In this document: one piece after another, positions 46,628 through 58,448 of the stretch
Layout of the letters: every line of letters begins with the position of its first letter
Position numbering within the stretch: the first letter of the stretch is position 1
Origin: Nematostella vectensis
Taxonomy: Eukaryota > Cnidaria > Anthozoa > Actiniaria > Edwardsiidae
Reading direction: 5' to 3'
DNA length: 64,000 bases
NCBI RefSeq assembly: GCF_932526225.1
Contig: NC_064048.1
Coordinates: 10,348,188-10,412,187 of the forward strand
Notes under the pieces: generated by a model
The model's database searches: none
Seen by the model: only the letters and a program-made list of their open reading frames with translations
Told to the model about the DNA's origin: nothing
Made by a program: the position numbers and the translations under genes

Positions 46628-47875
46628 TTACCGGATCACCAATCTACCATAAAAACTGATGATTATTAAATGCGATAATCTGTCTATCATTACAATAAAC
46701 TAAGTATAATCTATAGACTATATAATGTGAGTGAGATTCCAGCTATAAGCGCGCGCGCTCTTTCCTGATCAAAAATACCAAGCAAGTAGTCTTGGGTTTC
46801 AGTCACGTGACGTTTCGAGTGTGAATTTACTTCCGGTGATGATGTGATGGTCAACACACGAACATGGCAGCTGTAGGCGAAAACTGGGTTTCTCCCGTAT
46901 TTTCCAATAATTTTCGCTCTTTAAGTCTAGATATTTGATAGCATTACTTTCAAAAGATGTGTTATTGTAACAGTTGACCCCTGCATTCGAAAAAAAGTAG
47001 ATTTTTTAACAGTTTTTTAACTGTTCAAACGAGACGGAAAGCTTACAAAAAAAAATACAGTCTCACAACTTTTTGTTTGTGGATGATTGAAACCCTCGGT
47101 ATTAAACGGATGAAAAATTATTGTCTTCAGTGTATTTATTATGTTTTGTTAGGCGAAAACGCGATAATTTTGCAAAAGGGTGAAAATTTGATTTCTCTAC
47201 TTTGCAAAACTTCAGGGAGAATGGCAGCTGCACGCTAGCTGCAAGGACCAGCATTATCACTCAAGAAAAAAGCTTTATTAAGGCTATTTAGTATGCTGAA
47301 GCCGATTGCTTCTCTACACCAGTTACAAGGTTATTTTTAATCCCTAGCTTTAATTGTATTAGGTACATATTTTACTCAATGGGCTTATTTTGTTGGTACA
47401 TTTTCATTTGCTTTCTCGATTTTAAATTTCTTATAACATGTACACTTCGAGTATTTTTTTCAATCATAGTCATCTCTGACTTTCAATTAAGGCACTGTTA
47501 TTACTGTAAGTAAAGTCAATTTTCTCATAATATACATGCACTGCTTGCTGATACCTGGGTATAATAAATTTCACCTTCTGTCATCAAAATAAACCAAGAT
47601 GTGATTGTTACAATATTTATAATCAATCACACATATTTGTAATATATCCGGTCCAGCAACGAATATTGGGGGTATGCCATTGTCTTTATTTACAGGCTAA
47701 AATTATATGGTTTTCAAAATTATTGGTTACATGCCCCACCACCCCCTGCTATGGTGCTGTACAATTCCACTTTCTGGTAAATTTGACAGTATTGCAGTAT
47801 TCTAGAAAAAGGGTTACCTTCTATATTTTCACATTGTTGTCTTTTTGATGTGGAAATGGTTGTAAGCATGATATA

Positions 47876-48027
47876 CAGGCATGCACCCAGGATTGGCTAA
47901 GGGGGGGACGTGCAGTTATAGGTATAGATATATTGAAAAAGGATAGTATTTGGTGATAAGAAATCACCCATTTGTTGTGGCCAAAGGGGTGAGCATGCAT
48001 CCTGTACACCCTCTGTGTACTCGCCTG
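47876..48027. mobile_element. CAGG...CCTG MITE in unit 3
   Basis: Orthologous to 36139-36271. Confidence 0.68.
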
Positions 48028-48587
48028 ATATACATGCAAGAGAAAACTCATGAGTGAAGCATATGAGAATTTCTCAGTTTGCAGCACTGGTCGACACCTT
48101 AGTGCCAAGTGAGATCATATCTAGTTCTATCCAAACTTAGCAACTTATTGTAGGGATGAGTTTTGTGATGTTGTTGGAACAAAGCAATATTTTCATAATG
48201 CAATAATGCGATATTTTGTTTAGAACATTATTTATTGTTCCTTGGACTAATACTTTTTTTAGAAACTGCATAATATTATTATGGCAAGTATATTTATAAA
48301 GCCAAATATCAATGCACTTAAATTAAAATCAAATGTGATTACAGAACACCTATTCAATTTTTCCATTATCAACAAAGCATTTAAGCCCTTTCTTCTTATC
48401 TGTTATTATATTCAAGCAAAGAGCTGTATATGGATGGCCATGATGTACATAGATATTAGAAATTAGATATAGTTGACGAGCATCAAGAAACTATATGTAT
48501 TACATACGCTAAATGTGTAAAAAAAAACAGACCGTGTAAGTTTTTATACATGGCACACCAAATGCAAGTCGGAAATCCATGACCACA

Positions 48588-49798
48588 AAGGTCAGGTCCC
48601 AAAAAGCTATACACACGTTACACTTCCCGTACAGCTACTGCGGAACATCAATAAAGATCTCCTGTTTTATTTAGGTCACAAAGGTCAAGTTCCAAAAAGC
48701 TATACACACATCACACTTCCCGTACATCTACTGCGGAACATCAATAAAGATCTCCTGTTTTATTTAGGTCACAAAGGTCAGGTCCCAAAAAGCTATACAC
48801 ACAACACACTTCCCGAACAGCTACTGCGGAACATCAATAAAGATCTCCTGTTTTATTTAGGTCACAAAGATCAGGTCCCAAAAAGCTATACACACATCAC
48901 ACTTCCCGTACAGCTACTGCGGAACATCAATAAAGATCTCCTGTTTTATTTAGGTCACAAAGGTCAAGTTCCAAAAAGCTATACACACATCACACTACCC
49001 GTACAGCTACTGCGGAACATCAATAAAGATCTCCTGTTTTATTTAGGTCACAAAGGTCAAGTTCCAAAAAGCTATACACACATCACACTACCCGTACAGC
49101 TACTGCGGAACATCAATAAAGATCTCCTGTTTTATTTAGGTCACAAAGGTCAGGTCCCAAAAAGCTATACACACATCACACTTCCCGTAGAGCTACTGCG
49201 GAACATCAATAAAGATCTCCTGTTTTATTTAGGTCACAAAGGTCAAGTCCCAAAAAGCTATACACACAACACACTTCCCGAACAGCTACTGCGGAACATC
49301 AATAAAGATCTCCTGTTTTATTTAGGTCACAAAGGTTCAAGTCCCAAAAAGCTATACACACATCACACTTCCCGTACAGCTACTGCGGAACATCTATAAA
49401 GATCTCCTGTTTTATTTAGGTCACAAAGGTCAGGTCCCAAAAAGCTATACACACATCACACTTCCCGTACAGATACTGCGGAACATCAATAAAGATCTCC
49501 TGTTTTATTTAGGTCACAAAGGTCAGGCCCCAAAAAGCTATACACACATCACACTTCCGTACAGCTACTGCGGAACATCAATAAAGATCTCCTGTTTTAT
49601 TTAGGTCACAAAGGTCAGGTCCCAAAAAGCTATACACACATTTTACTTCCCGTACAGATACTGCGGAACATCAATAAAGATCTCCTGTTTTATTTAGGTC
49701 ACAAAGGTCAGGTCCCAAAAAGCTAATCACACATTTTACTTCCCGTACAGATACTGCGGAACATCAATAAAGATCTCCTGTTTTATTTAGGTCAGGTC
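48588..49798. repeat. 93-bp satellite, unit 3: 13 copies
   Basis: Thirteen copies of the same monomer, with private variants such as ACAGATACTGCGG in the last copies. Confidence 0.92.
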
Positions 49799-49811
49799 CC
49801 AAAAAGTCATA

Positions 49812-50274
49812 CACACTTTTTTAACAAAGGCTAATTTTCAGTTGAGTATTTTAAGGCGGAAAATGTTCTTAACAATTTAAATGTTATTGTATTTAAAAAT
49901 AAAGAATTACACAAATTATCAATAATAAAAATATATAAGGCTGTTTCTGAGAAACAGAACCAAAATATGAAAAATTCACGACTTTTCAGTTTTGGGGAAA
50001 ATTATGTGTGGAAAGACGGTTGCAATGGTAACATGGCGTCTCCTCGACATGTTATTTACATTAAAACGTCCGCAGATAGATTTGAGGAAAAGTCACCAAG
50101 TTTACGCCTCTTAGATGCTATGGTTCAGAAGTTATAGCAATTTTCTAGCCCCCCCCCCCCCTCCCCCCAAGTCTAAATAGGGTTAAAAAAGAAATATGTT
50201 TCTGCTATCTGGGCCTTGGCATGTTCTTTAAATTTGATGGAATCTCAGGCTGGATGTCCTTACAAAAAAAGGTG
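49812..50274. mobile_element. TA-flanked MITE inside satellite, unit 3
   Basis: TA at 49810-49811 and 50275-50276; same insertion as in units 1, 2 and 4. Confidence 0.8.
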
Positions 50275-50374
50275 TATTAACATTACACTTCCCGTATAGC
50301 TGCTTAGGAAGATCAATAAAGATTCCAACACGTTGAATTCCTGTTTGAGGTCACGAGGTCAGGTCCAAAAAAGC

Positions 50375-50382
50375 TATATATA
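50375..50382 (+). promoter_or_regulatory. TATA box, unit 3
   Basis: TATATATA 98 bp before the ATG of paralog 3. Confidence 0.6.
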
Positions 50383-50472
50383 CCGTACTGCAAATATTAG
50401 TTATCTATCTCGGGTTATTTCTGTGTGGATTCACCAAGTCTGAATACTCATCTACTGAGGGCGTACAGTGCA

Positions 50473-53400
50473 ATGAAGCTCTACTTGTTTGCGGTGATAG
50501 TTTTGGTCGGCCATTTTACTGTGCGTATTTCTACCTTTCATTACTTGGCCAGTTTTGCGTCTTGGTTTTGCTAGTGGAAGCTATGCACAGAATCTAACTA
50601 GTTATTTAAGTATAAATTTAAACATTCTTACCTTTTATTGTAGGTCTCTGCTGTAAAGGCCGATGAAGGTAGGTCTTATTTAATTTGTGATATTTCAAAG
50701 TAGGCTATTTTTGCATCCGCCTTAGTAGACATGTTACTACTCTAGAGCTACAAAGGATTAATCAAAGCTGGTATTATTTGGGTGACCTTCAAACCCACTC
50801 GGTCAATCTCTTGGATGCTTGGTCTAAGGACTCTTCAAGATTAGTCAGATGAAAATTTGAACAAGCGATCAAGTTTCTCTTGATAAAGAGAAACTTGGTC
50901 TTGCAACGATCAAGAAACGGCCGAATAAATATTTATATCTAGAAATATAGATAGAAATATTTATTCGGCCGTTTCTTGATCGTTGCAAGACCATGTAGCC
51001 ACAAAAATATAGGTTACATTAATGCTTCACGGGCCACGCTTTACGAGTCACACTTAGCACTTCATGTGTAACGCTTAACACTTCACAGGTAACGCTTCAC
51101 GGGTCATGCTTCACGGGTAACGTTTGAAGTCACGCTTCAAGGGTAACGCTTCAACAGTGACGCTTCGAGGGTCACGCTTTACGCTTCACGGGTCACACTA
51201 TAAAGGATCACAAAGGGGCACATAAAAAGCAGATTTAGACAACTTTATAACCTATACATCGTAAGATACATTCTTGTAATCTTTTTACTTTAAGGTTCTT
51301 GGGAAAAGATAAACACTAGTCCTGTGTGTTTCGGGGCAAAGAATGACAATTATGGAACGTTTAAGCCCACCCGCCATGGCTTCCTGGCTGCCGTGAAGCT
51401 TGTTCACAGAGTGGGCTACGTCGCAAATGGCCCTGATCAAACTGTTCGTAGCTATTGGGGCTCCAACAGAGAGCACCACAATCTGGACATTCTTGTGACA
51501 AATACCAGGAACGAAGTCATCTTCCCTCTAACTGGAGTGCGGTACGTTCTGGGGGGTGAGGGGGGAGAATGGGGTAGAGGGGGTGTGACATTCGAAGGCT
51601 AACGACTTCTAACAACTTCACATATGCCAGGCTCATTAACGCGTAAAACACAATGCAACAGTTGAATCAAGCCCTCCTGGCAATTTCAGAGCTTTTTATT
51701 AATGCATTCGAAGGCTAACAACTTTTAACAACTTCAAGAATGGTTCATTAACGAGTAATCCAGCTTTGTCGGGTTCGCTACGAATAGGCACGTGGAATAT
51801 ACACGGACATAAATTTTAATAAGGAGCTGAGAAATAAGTTTAAGTCAAATTGAAATAATAAAACATGACATATTTGGAGTTGTTGAGACACACGTATCCA
51901 AGAGTTTGATCTAGCAGTCATGAAAACAAGACCAAAGACGCCGGAAAAAATATATATATATATATATTCGGGAGGGATAGCACTCTGTATAAACAATCGA
52001 CTAAAAGAAGGAGTTGTGTATATACCCAGTGAAAACAAAAATGTGATTTGGTGTAAGCATAATTAAAATAACCTTTTTCGGTACAGAAAAGGATATCTAC
52101 CTGGGCACAGTCTATTTCAGTCCTTGTACGTTTGAACAGGCTAACAACAAAGATTATATAATTATCTGACCTAGAGGTGGAAATTATGAAATTCTCGGCC
52201 GAGGGTAACTTGATCCTACAAGGTGATTTAAATGGAAGAACAGGAGAAGTGGCTGAGCAAATTCTTTTTGACGATTATAGGTTTTTAGACCTACCTGATG
52301 ACTACGATTAGAGATATTAGGAAGATAAAAACTGCACGGATAGCATAGGAAAAGATTTGGTTGAATTATGCAGCGAAAGCAAGCGAAGAATAGCAAACGT
52401 AAGAACGATTGGTTATTTGATTGGTAAAATTGCCTGTTTTCAATACAATTGATGTAGTATGGTGGGTTATGTTATATGTAGTAATCAAATCCTCCAATTC
52501 TCCTCCAAACTCCAAAAGTGAAAGAACAGAGAAAGAAAAGAGAAAGTGAAAAAGCAAGGTTTAAATATCAGAATATCCGGAAAAAAACAGAAACAAAGCC
52601 TGGTTTGATGAGGAATGCCGACAGGAAAAAGAAAACCTAAAATCGATTGGGAGAAGAGTATGTAGCTTTTATGATGTTTCCGAATTAAGGCATGAACTTT
52701 TAATAAAGAAAAAGAATTTTAGGAAATTATGCCAACGCAAGAAATACAACAACACGCAGTCCAAAATGCGTAACATAGATTTTAAAGACAGCAAGAAGCT
52801 CTGGCGGTCGTTAAAAATATTTTTGAAAAAAATGATTCTCAGCAAAAATGTCCGGTCGAATTAGACACATTTTATTTCACATTTTTTAAAAGGAGCTGAA
52901 TGATAACGCAAAAACAAACCGAGTAATACCAAGAAATGTCGACGCAGTCAATGGCCCTTTAGACTCGGACATAGCACCCGAGGAAGTGGAAACTGCAATA
53001 GGAAATTTAAAAAAATAATAAAGCGTCGGGACATGATAATATCCTGAATATATTATAAAAATATGGAAAATACACCTTAGTTTCTTACATCACTTGATTG
53101 TTTAACATAATTCTTACATCAGGCAGTTTTCCACAAGAGTGGAACTTGGGCTTTTTTATACCAATATTTAAAAAAGGGGAACACTAATGTCGATAACCTC
53201 AGAGGAATAACCCTTTTGTCATGCCTGAGCAAATTATTTACATCCATTCTTAACACCAGATTGTATAATTATTTAGAGCAAAACGGATACATAAAAAAAG
53301 AGCAAGGGAGCTTTAGAAAGAAATATTATTAGCAATTGACAGCATATTTATTCTGAAAGCTATTATAGATAGAGTAGTTGTCTCTAGAGGGTGGGAGAGG

Positions 53401-53993
53401 GGGCTATTAGAGAGACGGACACAAATAGAGATGGGGCACTTAAAACAGCATTAAACAGAAAGCTCTTAGTATTTCTTATAGCCTATATATAATAAATAAC
53501 TTGAAAAATGAATGTGTTCTTTGGGGCTGGTATCTTTTTTTATTATCCCGAGTTGAGGTGGTTGTCGTTATTTTTATCGCGGAAAACCATTTAGTGAACG
53601 GGCGCCTTCTTGGATTTTTAAAGCTTTCTCAGCCAAGGACCGCACGCTTAAAAAATTCCAAGATGGAGATATCTCCCGAACAAACAAAGTTTTCCCGATA
53701 AAAAGTTCAAGAACCGCGTGGACTGGTTTTAGCAGGCTATAACTTGATGCATTTACGTTGATCTGTTACGTTGTCACAGGTACATGGGTGTTAGCAACCC
53801 TGGTCGGTGGTACGAAATGGACGCCTTCAACGCCTTGTCCCCCGAGCTCGTTCTACAACACGGGTTTGACAAGGGGTACTACGTCGGCCCCCAGTCAATA
53901 CTGCGAGTGTGGTATGGGGAGGATCTGTACAACTACACCGAGTCGGATAACTCGGGCACAGAATGCGTTGATGTCTATGGATACTTCATCTGA
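50473..53993 (+). CDS. Secreted WYGEDL-family protein, paralog 3
   Basis: Exons 50473-50520, 50644-50668, 51295-51541, 53780-53993; 177 aa, intact. Signal peptide as in paralog 2 with VSAVKADE. Amino-acid changes concentrate at certain positions: SWEKINTSPVCFGAKNDN, GPDQTVRSYWGSNREHHN, MGVSNPGRW, NALSPELVL, GPQSILRVWYGEDL, ESDNSGTECVDVYG. The two cysteines and all structural blocks are kept. Intron 3 is 2.2 kb because of a decayed LINE. Exon frames and lengths equal those of the other copies, which suggests the protein is still constrained. Confidence 0.8.
50770..50880. mobile_element. Half copy of short transposon in intron 2, unit 3
   Basis: Only the left part remains (ATTATTTGGGTGACC to GATCAAGTTTCTCTTGAT); the right half is replaced by the palindrome that follows. 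The same truncation is in unit 4 at about 58745-58857. Confidence 0.7.
50897..50992. repeat. 96-bp palindrome in intron 2, unit 3
   Basis: The 38-bp left arm (GGTCTTGCAACGATCAAGAA, ACGGCCGAATAAATATTT) has an exact reverse complement on the right. Units 1 and 2 have only the right arm, so the left arm arose by an inverted duplication in the unit 3/4 ancestor. Confidence 0.9.
51779..53480 (+). pseudogene. Decayed LINE in intron 3, unit 3
   Basis: Fragments of one non-LTR element in order: endonuclease start (RIGTWNIHGH), DIYLGTVYFSPCTFEQANN, endonuclease core LILQGDLNGRTG (about 52205-52250), linker AWFDEECRQEKENLKS, and RT blocks SGHDNILN, FPQEWNLGFFIPIFKKGN and LRGITLLSCLSKLF. Many stops and frameshifts; non-functional. 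Unrelated in sequence to the intact 44543-45384 fragment. Confidence 0.8.
53780..53993 (+). other. Last coding exon of paralog 3
   Basis: Listed to mark its distance from the rest of the gene. It follows CGTTGTCACAG and encodes YMGVSNPGRW through GTECVDVYGYFI and the stop. Confidence 0.75.
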
Positions 53994-54913
53994 TTACCGG
54001 ATCACCAAGCTACCATATATAAGAACTGATGATTATTAAATGTGTCAATCATTCACTCATTTTAAAAACTGTCGTTTTCTTGCTTGCTCGGGCTATTTTC
54101 CTTATCAGGACATAGTATATTTGGGATTCCACTTCAATCATTACTTCGCTTTTTTGTTGCACTAGAACAGTGTACGTCTCGAATTTTCACACAAACTTGC
54201 AGGAATTCGTGTTTGTTAACTACATTTTTTGGCAGCCATTTTGAAAATAGGCCCAGACCCTAAGGATTAGAATATCACAGATTTCCCCCGAAACGCCCAG
54301 GCCCTTTTAAGACTTTTGTGACTGCGGAGATTCTTTATTTTCTGAGAACAAATTTGAGGCTTTAGGGATGGGTAGGGCCATTCATCCCACAGGTAGCCCA
54401 GGCAATGCATCTGTTAACCGATGAGAAATAACAGTGTTTGTATGAGCAGATTGGAGTGATTTCTAAGCCCGCTATTTGCCGTGTGTTTTATTGTGAATAT
54501 CAATAAATTAAATACAAACTTCCAACATCTTCTTGTGTTTTTTAATATCTAGAGTTTTATTACGGTTTTTTTCTTGAAAAACATATCAGCACCCTTCCCA
54601 AAAAAACACACTTTACCATGTAAGGAGATAAAAAATTACAACTCATAACTTGTTTATTCGGTTTACAACTCCCTGGGCAAGTAACAAACGCCGGGGCGTG
54701 TCTAGAGACAAACAGGGGTGGAGTCCGGAGTAGTAATTCACTGACAAGCTCACAGCGACATTCTTAGCTCTTGCAATAGGTCACTACATCCATCTCGAAA
54801 CTTTTTCTAACCGCCTTCTCAAATAACAAAGAAGGGGTCAACCGAGTCGAACTCATTTCGTCACATGAGAAGGGTGGGGTCCGGACCTCCCCTCCCCCCA
54901 TGGGCACGCGCCT

Positions 54914-55195
54914 CATATCAATATTTGGGTGACCTTCAAACCTGCTCGGTCAATCTCTTGGAGGCCTGGGTCTCAGGGCTTTTCAAGATTAGTGAGATAA
55001 AGATTTGACCAAGCGGTCAATTTTTTCTTGACAAACTCTCGCCTCGAGTCTCAAATTGACAGGAATCAGCATTTTCACCATGTTTTCTGGAGATCAGGGA
55101 GCGAAAAAAGTTTAGCACTTCTATATATGGGTACCAATGCCCATATAGGGTAATAAAAACGAAGGACACTATCCATGGGGAATATGTTTGATATG
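54914..55195. mobile_element. Short non-autonomous transposon, with paralogous empty site
   Basis: 282 bp, CATATCAATATTTGGGTGAC to GGGGAATATGTTTGATATG, inserted between GGGCACGCGCCT and GAAACGAATTTT. At about 63672-63698 the paralogous sequence reads GGGCACGCGCCTGAAACG without the element and without any duplicated base. Confidence 0.85.
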
Positions 55196-55250
55196 GAAAC
55201 GAATTTTAAATTAAAATTAAAAATGATTGATACCTTATTTTGCAATTACT

Positions 55251-55550
55251 TTATTTACAACAAACATTTTTTTCTTCAAGAAGTAAGCAGTGTGTGCCCC
55301 GACAAAACGAATTACAAATTTCCTGAAATTCATACATAAATATGTAAAAACTTGTCCTGGAAGATGATTTTAAGAAAAATTGCACCTTAACTTTGAATGT
55401 CGTCCTTGTTTGGTTTCCATCAAAAGTGTTAAGCGGAGCACTAACAGCTAACATTAGTTGGCGGCTCCTTGATGCCGACGTCGTTGCGCTTATTTTAGCG
55501 GCGGTTGATGCATTGATGCTAATATTGTACAATACATTGGCATTTTTATC
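55251..55550. other. Unit 4 left flank, no gene seen
   Basis: This stretch recurs at about 63740-64000 at the right edge. A minus-strand open frame here carries a different reading in the two copies and is not credible as a gene. Confidence 0.4.
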
Positions 55551-55704
55551 CTGCTTTTAGCAGGATTTATAACAATGTCAAAATTTTATTCTTCGACTTC
55601 ATAAAAAAAGACTTAAAAGCTATTGAAATAATTACGTGATCTCTCCGCATGCACCTATTGCTAACGCTGGGTGTGGTCCAGTGTAGTAATTTATTCACCT
55701 CGTA

Positions 55705-55950
55705 TTAAAGCCGCGTCGTCACCAGTTTACTTCCGGTCGATTATGTAAAAATCTCCGATAATTTTTAACGGAAAACACGAAAAATATTTCAAAATATAGA
55801 AAGCAGTGTGTCTATTGGAAGTTTCTTTGAGGATGTGATAGATAATTAAGAGCGGATGGCCTGTTAAACATCTCGGATCTTAATAGATTCTTTTGTCTTT
55901 TAAGGTTTCCGTCGGACCTCCGGAAGTAAACTGGTGACAATGCGGCTTAA
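55705..55950. mobile_element. MITE with ~30-bp terminal inverted repeats
   Basis: TTAAAGCCGCGTCGTCACCA then GTTTACTTCCGG at the left; CCGGAAGTAAAC then TGGTGACAATGCGGCTTAA at the right. 246 bp, no coding capacity. Confidence 0.85.
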
Positions 55951-56409
55951 AGGGCAGACGATTGTAAGTAAAATTTTTTGTTAATTTCACTTATTGCAAT
56001 GGGCAAAATAACGTCCGAAGTCCCTAAATTCTAAGAACATGTCAAAGCCCAATTATCATGGGCAAAATATTTATGATACACTAATACTAATTAGATTTTT
56101 TTTTACATATTTTGATTGTTTAAACCCTCGTGAAATCGAACCCTTACTTTAATATAAAACAAAACAAAACGTAAAAATAACGTCGATGACGTCATGAATA
56201 AAAAAGACTTCGCCCTACGCAGGAGGCGCAACAGCAGTTGCGGAAGATGGGAATTTAACATTTCTGCTACCAAACAATATGGTCTACATGTTTGCTATTG
56301 CATAGGCTCCTTCAAAAAAGCTTATATAAAACTAACGTGCTAGTATGGCCATAAGAGAATCTACAAAGTATCGAGAAAGTAGCAGACCCTCAGAGAATTT
56401 GTGACCAAG

Positions 56410-57785
56410 TACAAACACTTCCCGTACAGCTGCTGCGGAAAATCAATGAAGATCCTCTGCTTTAATGTAAAAGGTTCAAGTCCCAGATAGCTATACACAC
56501 ATTTCACTTCCCGTACAGCTACTGCGGAACATCAATAAAGATCTCCTGTTTTATTTAGGTCACAAAGGTCAAGTTCCAAAAAGCTATACACACATCACAC
56601 TTCCCGTACAGCTACTGCGGAACATCAATAAAGATCTCCTGTTTAATTTAGGTCACAAAGGTCAAGTTCCAAAAAGCTATACACACAACACACTTCCCGT
56701 ACAGCTACTGCGGAAACGATCAATAAAGATCTCCTGTTTTATTTAGGTCACAAAGGTCAGGTCCCAAAAAGCTATACACACAACACACTTCCCGTACAGC
56801 TACTGCGGAAACGATCAATAAAGATCTCCTGTTTTATTTAGGTCACAAATGCCAAATCCCAAAAAGCTATACACACAACACACTTCCCGTACAGCTACTG
56901 CGGAAACGATCAATAAAGATCTCCTGTTTTATTTAGGTCACAAAGGTTCAAGTTCCAAAAAGCTATACACACATCACACTTCCGGTACAGCTACTGCGGA
57001 ACATCAATAAAGATCTCCTGTTTAATTTAGGTCACAAAGGTTCAAGTTCCAAAAAGCTATACACACATTACACTTCCCGTACAGCTACTGCGGAACATCA
57101 ATAAAGATCTCCTGTTTTATTTAGGTCACAAAGGTCAAGTTCCAAAAAGCTTTACACACATTTTACTTCCCGTACAGCTACTGCGGAACATCAATAAAGA
57201 TCTCCTGTTTTATTTAGGTCACAAAGGTCAGGTCCCAAAAAGCTATACACACAACACACTTCCCGTACAGCTACTGCGGAACATCAATAAAGATCTCCTG
57301 TTTTATTTAGGTCACAAAGGTCAGGTCCCAAAAAGCTATACACACATCACACTTCCGGTGCAGCTACTGCGGAACATCAATAAAGATCTCCTGTTTTATT
57401 TAGGTCACAAAGGTCAAGTTCCAAAAAGCTATACACACAACACACTTCCCGTACAGCTACTGCGGAACATCAATAAAGATCTCCTGTTTTATTTAGGTCA
57501 CAAAGGTCAGGTCCGAAAAAGCTATACACACATTACACTTCCCGTACAGCTACTGCGGAACATCAATAAAGATCTCCTGTTTTATTAAGGTCACAATGGT
57601 CAGGTCCCAAAAAGCTATACACACATTACACTCCCGTACAGCTACTGCGGAAAAGATCAATAAAGATCCCCTGTTTTATTAAGGTCACAAAGGTCAGGTC
57701 CCAAAAAGCTATACACACATTACACTCCCGTACAGCTACTGCGGAAAAGATCAATAAAGATCTCCTGTTTTATTTAGGTCAGGTC
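56410..57785. repeat. 93-bp satellite, unit 4: 14 copies plus one diverged
   Basis: The longest array. The leftmost monomer is diverged (ATCAATGAAGATCCTCTGC); three adjacent monomers share GGAAACGATCAATAAAG, and the last two share GGAAAAGATCAATAAAG, showing local amplification. An in-frame 76-codon stretch at 57358-57588 (repeating LLRNINKDLLFYLG) is a by-product of this repeat. Confidence 0.92.
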
Positions 57786-57798
57786 CCAAAAAGTCATA

Positions 57799-58250
57799 CG
57801 CTCTTTTTTAACAAAGTCTAATTTTCAGTTGGAAACTGAGCATTTTCAGGCTGAAAATGTTCTTAAATTTAAATGTTATTGTTTACTTAGAGAATTACAC
57901 AATTTATCAATAATAAAAATGTATAAGGTTTTTTCTAAGAAACAGAACCAAAGTATTAACAATTCACTAGTTTTTAGTTTTGGGGAAAATTATGTGTAAA
58001 AAGGACGGTTGCCATGGTAACATGGAGCGTCATTTACATTAAAACGTCTGCAGATAGATTTGAGGAAAAGTTACCAAGTTTACGCCTCTTATCTGCTATG
58101 GTTCAGAAGTTATAGCAATTTTCGAGCCCCCCCCCCCCTCCCCCCAAGTCTGAATAGGGTTAAAAAAGCACTATGTTTCTGCTATCTGGGCCTCGGCATG
58201 TTCTTAAAATTTGGTGAAATCTCAGGCTGGATGTCCTTACAAAAAAGGTG
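57799..58250. mobile_element. TA-flanked MITE inside satellite, unit 4
   Basis: TA at 57797-57798 and 58251-58252; the most diverged of the four array copies. Confidence 0.78.
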
Positions 58251-58350
58251 TATTAACATTACACTTCCCGTATAGCTGCTTAGGAAGATCAATAAAGATT
58301 CCAACACGTTGAATTCCTGTTTGAGGTCACGAGGTCAGGTCCGAAAAAGC

Positions 58351-58358
58351 TATATATA
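58351..58358 (+). promoter_or_regulatory. TATA box, unit 4
   Basis: TATATATA 98 bp before the ATG of paralog 4. Confidence 0.6.
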
Positions 58359-58448
58359 CCGTACTGCAAATATTAGTTATCTATCTCGGGTTATTTCTGT
58401 GTGGATTCACCAAGTCTGAATATTCGTCTATTGAGGGCGTACAGTGCA

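Larger units (their letters stand above)
41018..47467 (+). repeat. Array unit 2 (tandem segmental duplication)
   Basis: 6.45-kb unit, the sister of unit 1. Length differs mainly through four extra satellite copies and an 842-bp retrotransposon insertion in intron 2. Confidence 0.85.
47468..54910 (+). repeat. Array unit 3
   Basis: Left part as in unit 2. From intron 2 rightwards it follows the unit 3/4 pattern: a palindrome, a LINE relic in intron 3, and a different 3' flank (about 54040-55560) that recurs at about 62850-64000. Confidence 0.75.

Noticed and set aside
57358..57588. 76-codon repeat frame in the unit 4 satellite
   Set aside because: 93 is divisible by 3, so a frame without stops is expected; indels close it in neighbouring monomers.
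36855..57785. CRISPR-like appearance of the regular 93-bp repeats
   Set aside because: Monomers are contiguous with no unique spacers, and the genome is eukaryotic.
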